DNA from: Halioglobus japonicus
GTDB lineage: Bacteria; Pseudomonadota; Gammaproteobacteria; Pseudomonadales; Halieaceae
NCBI GenBank assembly: GCA_902705825.1
Contig: CACSIL010000023.1
Location: forward strand, 141,481 to 194,535
Length of the DNA: 53,055 nucleotides
Reading direction: 5' to 3'
In this document: positions 1-7,553 of the stretch, in pieces
Layout: each line of letters starts with the position of its first letter
How positions within the stretch are numbered: position 1 is the stretch's first letter
Notes under the pieces: generated by a model
What the model saw: only the letters and a program-made list of their open reading frames with translations
Database searches by the model: none
What the model was told of the DNA's origin: nothing
Translations under genes and position numbers: made by a program

Positions 1-168
1 CCCCTGAAAAAATAGCGTAAAACACTGTCGGTACTGCGCCAAATGGACTACCCAGCGCGCACTGGTTCACAAATCTGTGCCTTATAGCCCACAAAAACGG
101 CTTCATTCTTGCTGCAGGTAGTGCAGTAGTTTAGTCTCCAGCCAAAGTAGCACTTTCAGGATCGGGGC

Positions 169-672
169 ATGGACAATCGTCGTACAACCATCGTTATTAA
201 TAAGAAGTTCCAGTATCAGTACTCGTTGTTGATCGTCGCGTTGGCCGTGCTGCTGGTCAATGGCTTCATTATTATACGTATGCTGGTTCCCGGAAACGAG
301 CCTCTGGACCTATCCACAACCTCTGCCATTGCGCTGGCGCTGGTTGAGTTGCTCCTTATTGGTGCTATCTGGTACGGCAGTCTTAAAGCCAGCCATCGTA
401 TCGCCGGCCCGGTATTTGTCTTTGCGCGTGAAGTGACTCGATTGGGCGAGGGAGACCTGAACGCCTCTATTGCACTGCGAGAGAACGATATGTTCCAGGC
501 CGAGGCGCAACAGATGAACGATAGCTTTGTCGCGCTGCGTACCCGTATTGCGACGATCAAGCATCTGTCTGCTCAACTACAGACAGCGCTCGATTCCGGC
601 ACTGATGTCGGGCCACTGGTAGAGAAACTGGCGGCTGAGCTGTCACTTTTCACCAGCGAAAACAAAAGCTGA
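169..672 (+). CDS. Small inner-membrane HAMP-domain protein
   Basis: A 167-residue protein with two predicted membrane helices (about residues 18-40 and 52-73) followed by a HAMP-like segment (about 74-130) containing the usual Pro after the second helix (IAGP) and a later Glu-rich turn. It ends in a short helical tail and has no methyl-accepting, kinase or cyclase output domain. HAMP domains normally relay signals across the membrane to an attached output module, so a stand-alone one may act through a partner. The gene ends about 38 bases before the pilin start on the same strand, which suggests co-transcription and a link to pilus regulation or assembly; that link is inference. No named family member is recognised. 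Confidence 0.75.
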   Translation: MDNRRTTIVINKKFQYQYSLLIVALAVLLVNGFIIIRMLVPGNEPLDLSTTSAIALALVELLLIGAIWYGSLKASHRIAGPVFVFAREVTRLGEGDLNASIALRENDMFQAEAQQMNDSFVALRTRIATIKHLSAQLQTALDSGTDVGPLVEKLAAELSLFTSENKS

Positions 673-710
673 AAAATTGGTAATGATCAACAGAAGTAAT
701 GGGTAACACA

Positions 711-1157
711 ATGAACAACAACAAGGGCTTTACCCTGATCGAGCTGATGGCCGTGGTGTCTATCGTCAGTATTCTGGCCGTGGTCTCAATGGCCACTTAC
801 TCCGACTATGTGGTGCGCAGCAAAGTGGGGGAAGGGATGGTGTTTGCCTCGGAGGCAAAAACCTCAGTCACCGACTACTACTACAATATGCAAAAACTGC
901 CCACAAACAACAGTCAGGCCGGTTTACCGGAACCTGAATCATATGATCAATACAACTTCATCCGCAAACTGGAAGTGTCCTCGACTGAACCTTTCGGCGC
1001 CATTACTATCACTTTCAAGATTCCTGGCACCAACGCCGACAGCAAGGAGTTACAGCTTATCCCGTCCACAAAAGATGGACTCATGACCTGGACCTGCCTT
1101 CCCCCGGAAGAAAATGGCATAGATAACAATCAGGTACCGCCAAATTGTCGCGGCTGA
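711..1157 (+). CDS. pilA: Type IV pilin (PilA-like prepilin)
   Basis: A 148-residue prepilin. The leader is short and ends in Gly, followed by the class III prepilin signature FTLIELM with Glu at mature position 5 and about 22 hydrophobic residues that form the pilus core helix. The C-terminal region contains two Cys residues (in WTCLPP and PPNCRG) that could close the pilin disulfide loop. An in-frame ATG at 699 would give a 10-residue leader; 711 was preferred because a 6-residue leader is more typical, though neither start has a strong ribosome binding site. PilD encoded downstream should cleave and methylate it, and PilB/PilC should assemble it. It may be the major pilin, but a minor pilin cannot be excluded. 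Confidence 0.85.
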   Translation: MNNNKGFTLIELMAVVSIVSILAVVSMATYSDYVVRSKVGEGMVFASEAKTSVTDYYYNMQKLPTNNSQAGLPEPESYDQYNFIRKLEVSSTEPFGAITITFKIPGTNADSKELQLIPSTKDGLMTWTCLPPEENGIDNNQVPPNCRG

Positions 1158-1246
1158 ACCGCTACCGCTGAGGACTTGCAGATTGGTATAATTTGCCTGT
1201 AATCAGAGGCTGCCTGCAAGCTGATCGGTGGTTATACTTACACGTC

Positions 1247-1252
1247 TATAAT
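1247..1252 (+). promoter_or_regulatory. Possible -10 box upstream of pilB
   Basis: A perfect TATAAT hexamer lies 60 bases before the pilB start in an AT-rich stretch; another TATAAT is at 1187-1192. Neither has a convincing -35 hexamer at 16-18 bases, so this is a weak call for a pilBCD promoter separate from pilA. Confidence 0.3.
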
Positions 1253-1282
1253 GCCAATATATATGTATGTGTAAATGAAGAC

Positions 1283-1296
1283 GTCTCAGCTGAGAC
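1283..1296. repeat. Perfect 14-bp palindrome just before pilB
   Basis: GTCTCAG followed directly by its exact reverse complement CTGAGAC, lying immediately before the AGGAG ribosome binding site of pilB (1297-1301). It could be an operator half-site pair or a small mRNA hairpin close to the ribosome site. No regulator is assigned. Confidence 0.45.
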
Positions 1297-1311
1297 AGGA
1301 GCGGTTTTTTA

Positions 1312-3033
1312 ATGAACGATAAAGCAATTGGGCAGCTCAGCGGTCTGGCCGGACGCCTTGTAGCCGAATCGCTGATCAACGCTCAACTCGCCGTCGAAGC
1401 GCAGAAAGAGGCCATTCTTGAACGTATGCATTTCGTTCAGTACCTGGTCGAACGAAAAGGCGTGGATGGCTGGCGGGTCGCCGAGGTAGCCTCGCACGAA
1501 TTCGGCGTACCGCTGTTCGATATAACCGCAATCAACGCAGATACGCTACCTGTCGGGCTGGTCGAACCCAACCTGGTGAGCAAGCACCACGCGCTGCCAT
1601 TATTCCGCCGTGGCAACCGCCTGTTCATCGCTGTCTCTGATCCAACCAACCTCGCTGCACTGGATGAAATCAAATTCCATACGGGCATCAATACCGATGC
1701 AATCCTCGTTGAGGAAAGCGCACTCAGCAAGGCACTAGCCAAGTGGGTCGAGTCACAGGACTCCCTCACCGACGGGCTGGACGGGCTGGATGCCTCTGAT
1801 CTCGACGATGTCGATATCTCGATGGGCGGTGAATCCACCGATTCCGAAGACGGTAGCGAGGCTGTCGACGAAACACCCATCGTCAGGTTTATCAACAAAG
1901 TGCTGATAGATGCGATCAAGCAAGGCGCGTCAGACATACACTTTGAGCCCTACGAGAAAAGCTATCGCGTACGCTTTCGTACGGATGGGATACTGCAGGT
2001 TGTGGTCAAGCCACCACGCAATCTTGCGCCGCGACTGGCGGCGCGGTTAAAAGTCATGTCACAAATGGATATTTCAGAGCGACGCCTGCCCCAGGATGGT
2101 CGAATCCAGATGAAGCTGTCACGCAACAGGGCTATCGATTTCCGGGTCAATACACTGCCCACGCTGTATGGTGAAAAGATCGTACTGCGGATTCTGGATC
2201 CCAGCAGCGCACAGATGGGCATCGACGCTCTGGGCTATGAGCCGGAACAGAAAGAGATGTACCTGAAGGTCTTGAACCAGCCTCAGGGTATGATACTGGT
2301 GACCGGGCCAACCGGCTCGGGTAAAACCGTTTCGCTGTACACCGGCCTCAATATCCTCAACACCGCTGAGCGCAACATCTCCACTGCGGAAGACCCGGTG
2401 GAGATCAACCTCGAGGGTGTCAACCAGGTCCATGTGAACCCCAAGGTCGGCTTGAATTTTGCCGAGGCCCTGCGCTCCTTCCTGCGTCAGGATCCGGACA
2501 TCATCATGGTCGGTGAGATTCGGGACCTCGAAACCGCAGAGATCGCCATCAAAGCGGCCCAGACCGGTCACTTGGTGCTTTCGACCCTGCACACCAACAG
2601 TGCCTCGGAAACCATCACCCGTCTGCTTAACATGGGCGTACCGGCGTTCAACGTGGCTTCTTCCGTAAACCTGATTATCGCCCAGCGATTGGCACGGCGT
2701 CTGTGCAAGAGCTGCCGCGTGCCAGCAGATGATATTCCGCACGCAACGCTCATGGCGGAAGGCTTTACCGAGGAAATGCTGGATTCAGCCACTATTATGC
2801 ACGCCGTTGGCTGTAAAGACTGCAACAATGGTTACAAAGGTCGGGTGGGTATCTACGAGGTCGTCAAGATCACCCCTTCCATTGCCAAAATCATTATGGA
2901 AGAAGGCAACTCACTGCAAATTGGGGCACAGGCCAGGCGTGAGGGATTTCACGATTTACGCATGGCGGCTTTGAAAAAAGTGGCGGAAGGCCTGACAAGT
3001 CTGGAAGAGGCAAATCGAATTACCGTAGACTAA
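1312..3033 (+). CDS. pilB: Type IV pilus extension ATPase PilB
   Basis: A 573-residue cytoplasmic hexameric ATPase that powers pilus extension. The N-terminal MshEN-type domain (about 1-150) is followed by an acidic linker and the GspE-type motor. Walker A GPTGSGKT is at 332-339, the acidic Asp/His boxes lie between about 370 and 430, and two CxxC pairs (Cys465/468 and Cys501/504) form the zinc site typical of PilB. Length matches the family (about 565-575). The start is supported by AGGAG about ten bases upstream. It is followed by pilC and pilD in the order usual for pseudomonads. Confidence 0.97.
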   Translation: MNDKAIGQLSGLAGRLVAESLINAQLAVEAQKEAILERMHFVQYLVERKGVDGWRVAEVASHEFGVPLFDITAINADTLPVGLVEPNLVSKHHALPLFRRGNRLFIAVSDPTNLAALDEIKFHTGINTDAILVEESALSKALAKWVESQDSLTDGLDGLDASDLDDVDISMGGESTDSEDGSEAVDETPIVRFINKVLIDAIKQGASDIHFEPYEKSYRVRFRTDGILQVVVKPPRNLAPRLAARLKVMSQMDISERRLPQDGRIQMKLSRNRAIDFRVNTLPTLYGEKIVLRILDPSSAQMGIDALGYEPEQKEMYLKVLNQPQGMILVTGPTGSGKTVSLYTGLNILNTAERNISTAEDPVEINLEGVNQVHVNPKVGLNFAEALRSFLRQDPDIIMVGEIRDLETAEIAIKAAQTGHLVLSTLHTNSASETITRLLNMGVPAFNVASSVNLIIAQRLARRLCKSCRVPADDIPHATLMAEGFTEEMLDSATIMHAVGCKDCNNGYKGRVGIYEVVKITPSIAKIIMEEGNSLQIGAQARREGFHDLRMAALKKVAEGLTSLEEANRITVD

Positions 3034-3088
3034 TAATGCCGTGACACAAGCGGTATAGGGTTATTGCAATACTAGGGCGGACACGAGC

Positions 3089-4309
3089 ATGGCAACTAGC
3101 ACAATCAAGAATGATATCTTCACCTGGAGTGGTACGGATAAATCCGGCAATACCAACAAAGGAGAAATCGAGGCCGCCAGTCAGGCTATGGCAAAGGCTC
3201 AGTTGCGCCAACAGGGTATCAAGCCCAAAAGCGTGAAGAAAAAGCCCAAGCCACTGTTCGGCGGCCAGGGCAAGGCCATCAAGGCGGCCGATATCGCCAT
3301 CTTCACACGCCAGCTCGCCACCATGTTAAAAGCCGGTGTACCGCTGGTACAGAGTTTTGAAATTGTCGAGGACGGGCTGGAAAAACCGCGCATGAGGGAC
3401 CTGGTCAAAACCATCCGGGGTGATGTCGCTTCTGGTAGCGGCCTAGCACCGTCGCTGGCCAAGCATCCGCGCTATTTCGATGACTTGTTCTGCAGCCTGG
3501 TCGGCTCCGGCGAAGACTCGGGTACCCTGGAAGTCATGCTCGACCGCGTCGCCAGCTACAAGGAAAAGACAGAACAGTTAAAAGCGAAGATCAAAAAGGC
3601 CATGACGTACCCCACCGCTGTAATCTGCGTCGCGTTGGTGGTGTGCGCCATCCTGCTGATCAAAGTGGTACCGGTGTTCGCGAACACTTTCCAGAGCTTC
3701 GGCTCTGAGCTGCCAGCTTTCACGCAATTCGTCATGGATATTTCTGATTTCGTTATCGCCTGGTGGTTTGTGATGCTGATCGGAATTATCGCGATTATTT
3801 TCGCATTTCGGGAGATCAAACTGCGATCGGTGGCCTTTTCTGAAGGGCTGGACCGACTGGCACTGCGAGCACCCGTGGTTGGCGGGATCGTACACGATTC
3901 AGTCATCGCTCGATTCTCTCGCACACTGGCTACCACGTTCGCAGCGGGTGTGCCTCTGGTAGACGCGCTGAACTCTACCGCTGGTGCGGCGGGCAACTCG
4001 GTATACGCCAAGGCGATACGCCGTATCCGCGACGATGTCACCTCGGGCACCACGCTGTACAACGCTATCAAGGTAACCGGGCTGTTTCCCAATATGCTGT
4101 TGCAAATGGTATCCATCGGCGAGGAATCTGGCGCACTGGATGAGATGCTCGACAAGGTTGCAACCCACTATGAGGAAGCGGTGGACAATGCAGTAGACAG
4201 CCTCAGCTCTCTGATGGAACCGCTGATCATGTCCATTCTGGGTGTACTGGTAGGTGGCCTGATGATTGCCATGTACCTGCCAATTTTCATGCTGGGATCA
4301 GTGATCTAG
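3089..4309 (+). CDS. pilC: Type IV pilus inner-membrane platform protein PilC
   Basis: A 406-residue GspF/PilC family protein that forms the inner-membrane platform onto which PilB adds pilins. Two repeated T2SSF cytoplasmic domains (about 70-195 and 275-395) are each followed by membrane helices: about 170-195, a pair near 215-235, and a terminal one near 380-400. Length is normal for the family. A ribosome site AGGGCGG precedes the ATG. It lies 55 bases after pilB and 27 before pilD, so the three are almost certainly one transcript. Confidence 0.96.
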   Translation: MATSTIKNDIFTWSGTDKSGNTNKGEIEAASQAMAKAQLRQQGIKPKSVKKKPKPLFGGQGKAIKAADIAIFTRQLATMLKAGVPLVQSFEIVEDGLEKPRMRDLVKTIRGDVASGSGLAPSLAKHPRYFDDLFCSLVGSGEDSGTLEVMLDRVASYKEKTEQLKAKIKKAMTYPTAVICVALVVCAILLIKVVPVFANTFQSFGSELPAFTQFVMDISDFVIAWWFVMLIGIIAIIFAFREIKLRSVAFSEGLDRLALRAPVVGGIVHDSVIARFSRTLATTFAAGVPLVDALNSTAGAAGNSVYAKAIRRIRDDVTSGTTLYNAIKVTGLFPNMLLQMVSIGEESGALDEMLDKVATHYEEAVDNAVDSLSSLMEPLIMSILGVLVGGLMIAMYLPIFMLGSVI

Positions 4310-4336
4310 GCTCGACTCGACAAAGGCGGTCCATTC

Positions 4337-5206
4337 ATGCCAGAACTAATCGTGCCAACGGGCCTGCTTTACGCGGGCCTTTTGTGTCTGGGTTTACTCG
4401 TGGGCAGTTTCCTCAATGTCGTAATCTACCGCCTTCCCGTGATGATGGAGACACGCTGGCGGCGCGACTGTTGCGAATTACTGGAGCTGGAGCAGGAAAA
4501 ACAGGACTCCCCTCTCAACCTTGCCACACCCAACTCCCACTGCCCACACTGCAAAGCAGCTATCAAGCCCTGGCAAAATATCCCGGTAATCAGCTACTTG
4601 ATACTGGGTGGAAAATGCCGAAACTGCGCGGCGCGCATCTCTATACGGTACCCCATCGTCGAATTGGTCACGGGATTGATGACGATGGCACTGGGTATTT
4701 TTTTCGAGGTCTCTCCAGCTCTGCTAGGTGCCGTACTGCTCACCTGGGCTTTGATTTCGCTGACCATGATAGACGTAGACCACCAACTGCTACCCGATGA
4801 CATTACGCTGCCACTGATGTGGCTGGGCCTGCTTTTCAACTTACAGGGGACGTACGTCAGCCTGAGCGATGCGGTCATTGGTGCAATGGCGGGCTACCTT
4901 ATTTTGTGGACCATCTACCAGACATTCAAACTACTGACAGGCAAAGAGGGAATGGGCTATGGCGACTTCAAACTGCTTGCCGCTCTGGGCGCCTGGGTAG
5001 GCTGGCAGATGCTGCCAGAAATCATTCTGCTTTCTTCTCTGGTGGGCGCTATCAGTGGTATCGCGCTTATGTTCCTCAAACGACGCGGTAAAGAGATACC
5101 CATTCCCTTCGGCCCCTATCTGGCCGTCGCTGGCTGGCTGGCGCTACTGCTGGGTAACGGAAGTTACGGCTCCGTATTCGCACATTTCGGGATTCAGCTA
5201 ATATGA
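4337..5206 (+). CDS. pilD: Prepilin peptidase / N-methyltransferase PilD
   Basis: A 289-residue polytopic membrane enzyme that removes the prepilin leader after Gly and methylates the new N-terminal Phe. The zinc-binding cytoplasmic loop has two CxxC pairs (Cys69/72 and Cys94/97). The aspartyl protease residues lie in IDVDHQLLPDD (Asp146/148) and GMGYGDFK (Asp210). About eight membrane helices are visible. AAAGGCGG seven bases before the ATG is a strong ribosome site. Its last four bases overlap coaE (ATGA), so translation is probably coupled. It likely serves both pilins and any type II secretion pseudopilins. Confidence 0.96.
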   Translation: MPELIVPTGLLYAGLLCLGLLVGSFLNVVIYRLPVMMETRWRRDCCELLELEQEKQDSPLNLATPNSHCPHCKAAIKPWQNIPVISYLILGGKCRNCAARISIRYPIVELVTGLMTMALGIFFEVSPALLGAVLLTWALISLTMIDVDHQLLPDDITLPLMWLGLLFNLQGTYVSLSDAVIGAMAGYLILWTIYQTFKLLTGKEGMGYGDFKLLAALGAWVGWQMLPEIILLSSLVGAISGIALMFLKRRGKEIPIPFGPYLAVAGWLALLLGNGSYGSVFAHFGIQLI

Positions 5207-5808
5207 CTCTTGTGGTGGGTATCACCGGCGGCATCGGCAGCGGCAAATCAGCTGTCACAAAACGCCTTGAGCAATATGATATCACTGTGGTGGATGCCGA
5301 CGTCGTCGCCCGCGAGATTGTCGAACCGGGCAAGCCTGCATTGACAGCCATTGCGGATCACTTCGGAGCAGACATCCTCCAACCGGATGGTCAGTTGGAC
5401 AGGGCAAAGTTGCGCGCTCGCATTTTCTCTGACGAGTCTGAGCGGCGCTGGCTGGAGCAACTGACCCACCCCCTGATCGGCGAGGAAATCGTCAACCAGA
5501 TCGCGGCCTCACGCAGCCCCTACACCGTGCTCAGTTCGCCTTTGCTGCTGGATACCAGCCAAAAAGCGCTAACTGACTGTGTGGTTGTGGTGGACACATC
5601 GGAGGCATTGCAAATAGAGCGCACTGTGCAGCGAGACAGTAACGATGAAGCGCAGGTCAAACGGATTATGGCCGCACAGCTGGCACGCGATGAACGGCTG
5701 TCGCTGGCGGATATCGTGATCGACAACAGCGGTTCGCTGGATGAACTCAACAGTCAGGTGGATGAACTGCACAAGGAGTTCTTGCTGCGCGCTGAGGCCA
5801 GCCGCTAG
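5203..5808 (+). CDS. coaE: Dephospho-CoA kinase
   Basis: A 201-residue P-loop kinase that phosphorylates the 3'-hydroxyl of dephospho-CoA, the last step of coenzyme A synthesis. The N-terminal GGIGSGKS Walker A and the following DAD segment are typical of CoaE, and length is normal. It overlaps pilD by four bases, the classical pilD-coaE arrangement. The usual next gene, yacG (a small zinc-binding gyrase inhibitor), is not present: the opposite-strand mutT gene ends 86 bases further on. Confidence 0.95.
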   Translation: MTLVVGITGGIGSGKSAVTKRLEQYDITVVDADVVAREIVEPGKPALTAIADHFGADILQPDGQLDRAKLRARIFSDESERRWLEQLTHPLIGEEIVNQIAASRSPYTVLSSPLLLDTSQKALTDCVVVVDTSEALQIERTVQRDSNDEAQVKRIMAAQLARDERLSLADIVIDNSGSLDELNSQVDELHKEFLLRAEASR

Positions 5809-5894
5809 CAAGAACAGGGCGGGGAAATCCGGCGTGTTCCTGCACTCAATACCCGCCGTTCGCATGGCCGCAAGCAGGTCCGGTGAAGTACGAT

Positions 5895-6296
5895 TCAGAT
5901 TCGCTTGAACAGGTCTTCCACTGCTTCAACAATCGGTTTATTCGCAGCGGGGAACGTGTAGCTGCTGAGCTCCGGGGCGGCCACCCAGGCCATCGGTTGA
6001 CCTTCCTGAGGAATCGCCTCACCGCTGAACTCCCAGACAATATGTACATCCAGCAGCACTTTCTTGTCGCCGTAATCGTGATTTATCTCCAGCAGAGCGC
6101 TGGTGCGGCCAATCGCAATACCGAGCTCTTCATGCAACTCGCGTGTCAGGGCCTGTAACAAAGATTCGCCAGCTTCCACCTTGCCACCGGGGAACTCCCA
6201 CAGGTCACCCTGGTGCGCTTGGGGCGCTCGCCGGGTAATCAGGATATTGCGCTGCGCATCGAGAATGACACCCACCGCTACATGCACTATCGACAT
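5895..6296 (-). CDS. mutT: MutT-type Nudix hydrolase (8-oxo-dGTP diphosphatase)
   Basis: A 133-residue Nudix protein. The Nudix box starts GGKVEAGES near residue 37 and ends in RELHEELGI (52-60), giving the full GX5EX7REUXEE pattern. Such enzymes hydrolyse 8-oxo-dGTP to the monophosphate and prevent A:T to C:G mutations. It begins directly after the argJ stop codon (TGA-ATG), so it is probably translated from the secA-argJ-mutT transcript. In some relatives MutT carries a C-terminal thiamine-phosphate-synthase-like domain; here that domain is absent. Confidence 0.92.
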   Translation of the reverse strand: MSIVHVAVGVILDAQRNILITRRAPQAHQGDLWEFPGGKVEAGESLLQALTRELHEELGIAIGRTSALLEINHDYGDKKVLLDVHIVWEFSGEAIPQEGQPMAWVAAPELSSYTFPAANKPIVEAVEDLFKRI

Positions 6297-7523
6297 TCAG
6301 GTGCGATACTCGGCGTTGATGCGCACATAGTCGTAGGAAAAGTCTGTGGTCCATACGGCTGCCGAGGCATCACCGCGCTGCAGTTCAACGCGGATAATGA
6401 TTTCCTCAGATGCCATCGCAGTAACGCCCTGTTCTTCGGTGTAAGATTGCGCGCGGCATCCGCCCTCGGCGATCAGCACATCATTTAAATACAGTGCGAC
6501 GCGCTCAACCTGTAGGTCGGGCACGTCAGCGCGGCCGATAGCTGCGAGCAACCGACCCCAGTTGGGATCACTGGCAAACAGCGCTGTTTTCACCAATGGC
6601 GAGTGTGCAATCGTAAAGGCCACATCGAGACACTCCGCTTCGCTGCGCCCCCCATTCACCTGCACTGTTACAAATTTACTGGCACCCTCGCCATCGCGCA
6701 CAATACCCTGGGCTAGTACGATACAGGTTTCCTCGACAGCTTCTCGCAACGCCTGGTACAGCGATGACTCGCGGTCACTGACAGGCGCATTGCCCGCCTT
6801 GCCGGTCGCCAGTAACAGACAGGCATCGTTGGTCGAAGTATCGCCGTCTACAGTGATGCGATTAAAGGAAATATCGGCTAACTCTCCCAACATCGCCTGT
6901 AATAACGGTTGCTCCACCGCCGCGTCAGTGGCGATATAGGCCAGCATGGTCGCCATATTGGGGCGGATCATGCCGGCCCCCTTGGCGATTCCGGTAACTA
7001 CATACTCGCGGTCATCGCAGGTAAAACTGACGGAGTGAGCTTTGGGCCGTGTATCTGTGGTTAGTATGCCTTCAGCTGCCGCCAGCCAACCGTCATCCGA
7101 CAGCGCCGCATAGGCTGCTGGCACGGCCTGTTCAAGCTTCGATACGGGTAGCGGTTCACCAATCACACCGGTTGAAAAAGGCAGTACGCTGTCTTCGTCA
7201 ACACCGGCAACCGCTGCGACTGCTGCCGTGCAGGCCTGTGCTGCCGCAATACCGGCTGCGCCTGTGCCAGCATTCGCATTGCCGGTATTGATCAGCAGGT
7301 AGCGGGGCTGATGAGCACTGGCCTGTAACTTTTCACGCGCCACCGTGACCGGCGCCGCACAAAATGCATTGCGCGTAAACACCGCTGCACAATGGGTGTC
7401 AGCGGCCAGCTCCACCAGCACCAGATCCTTGCGACCCGGCGTCTTGATACCAGCTGAAACTGTACCCAGGCGTACGCCGGGCACCGCTCGCAATATTCCC
7501 ACGTTGTCTTCGCCAACCGCCAT
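6297..7523 (-). CDS. argJ: Bifunctional ornithine acetyltransferase / N-acetylglutamate synthase
   Basis: A 408-residue ArgJ that transfers acetyl from N-acetylornithine to glutamate, closing the cyclic arginine pathway; bifunctional forms also make N-acetylglutamate from acetyl-CoA. The self-cleavage motif is clear: KGAGMIRPNMATML, with cleavage expected between Ala191 and Thr192 to expose the Thr nucleophile of the beta chain. The FSTGVIGE segment near residue 116 is also conserved. It lies 30 bases after secA on the same strand. Whether it is mono- or bifunctional cannot be told from sequence alone. Confidence 0.95.
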   Translation of the reverse strand: MAVGEDNVGILRAVPGVRLGTVSAGIKTPGRKDLVLVELAADTHCAAVFTRNAFCAAPVTVAREKLQASAHQPRYLLINTGNANAGTGAAGIAAAQACTAAVAAVAGVDEDSVLPFSTGVIGEPLPVSKLEQAVPAAYAALSDDGWLAAAEGILTTDTRPKAHSVSFTCDDREYVVTGIAKGAGMIRPNMATMLAYIATDAAVEQPLLQAMLGELADISFNRITVDGDTSTNDACLLLATGKAGNAPVSDRESSLYQALREAVEETCIVLAQGIVRDGEGASKFVTVQVNGGRSEAECLDVAFTIAHSPLVKTALFASDPNWGRLLAAIGRADVPDLQVERVALYLNDVLIAEGGCRAQSYTEEQGVTAMASEEIIIRVELQRGDASAAVWTTDFSYDYVRINAEYRT

Positions 7524-7553
7524 ATCAAATAAGGACTCTCTGAAAACTCGTAA

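Noticed and set aside
1182..1198. Sigma-54-like TTGGTATAATTTGC before pilB
   Set aside because: The GG and GC elements are separated by 8 bases, whereas the -24/-12 promoter needs 10.
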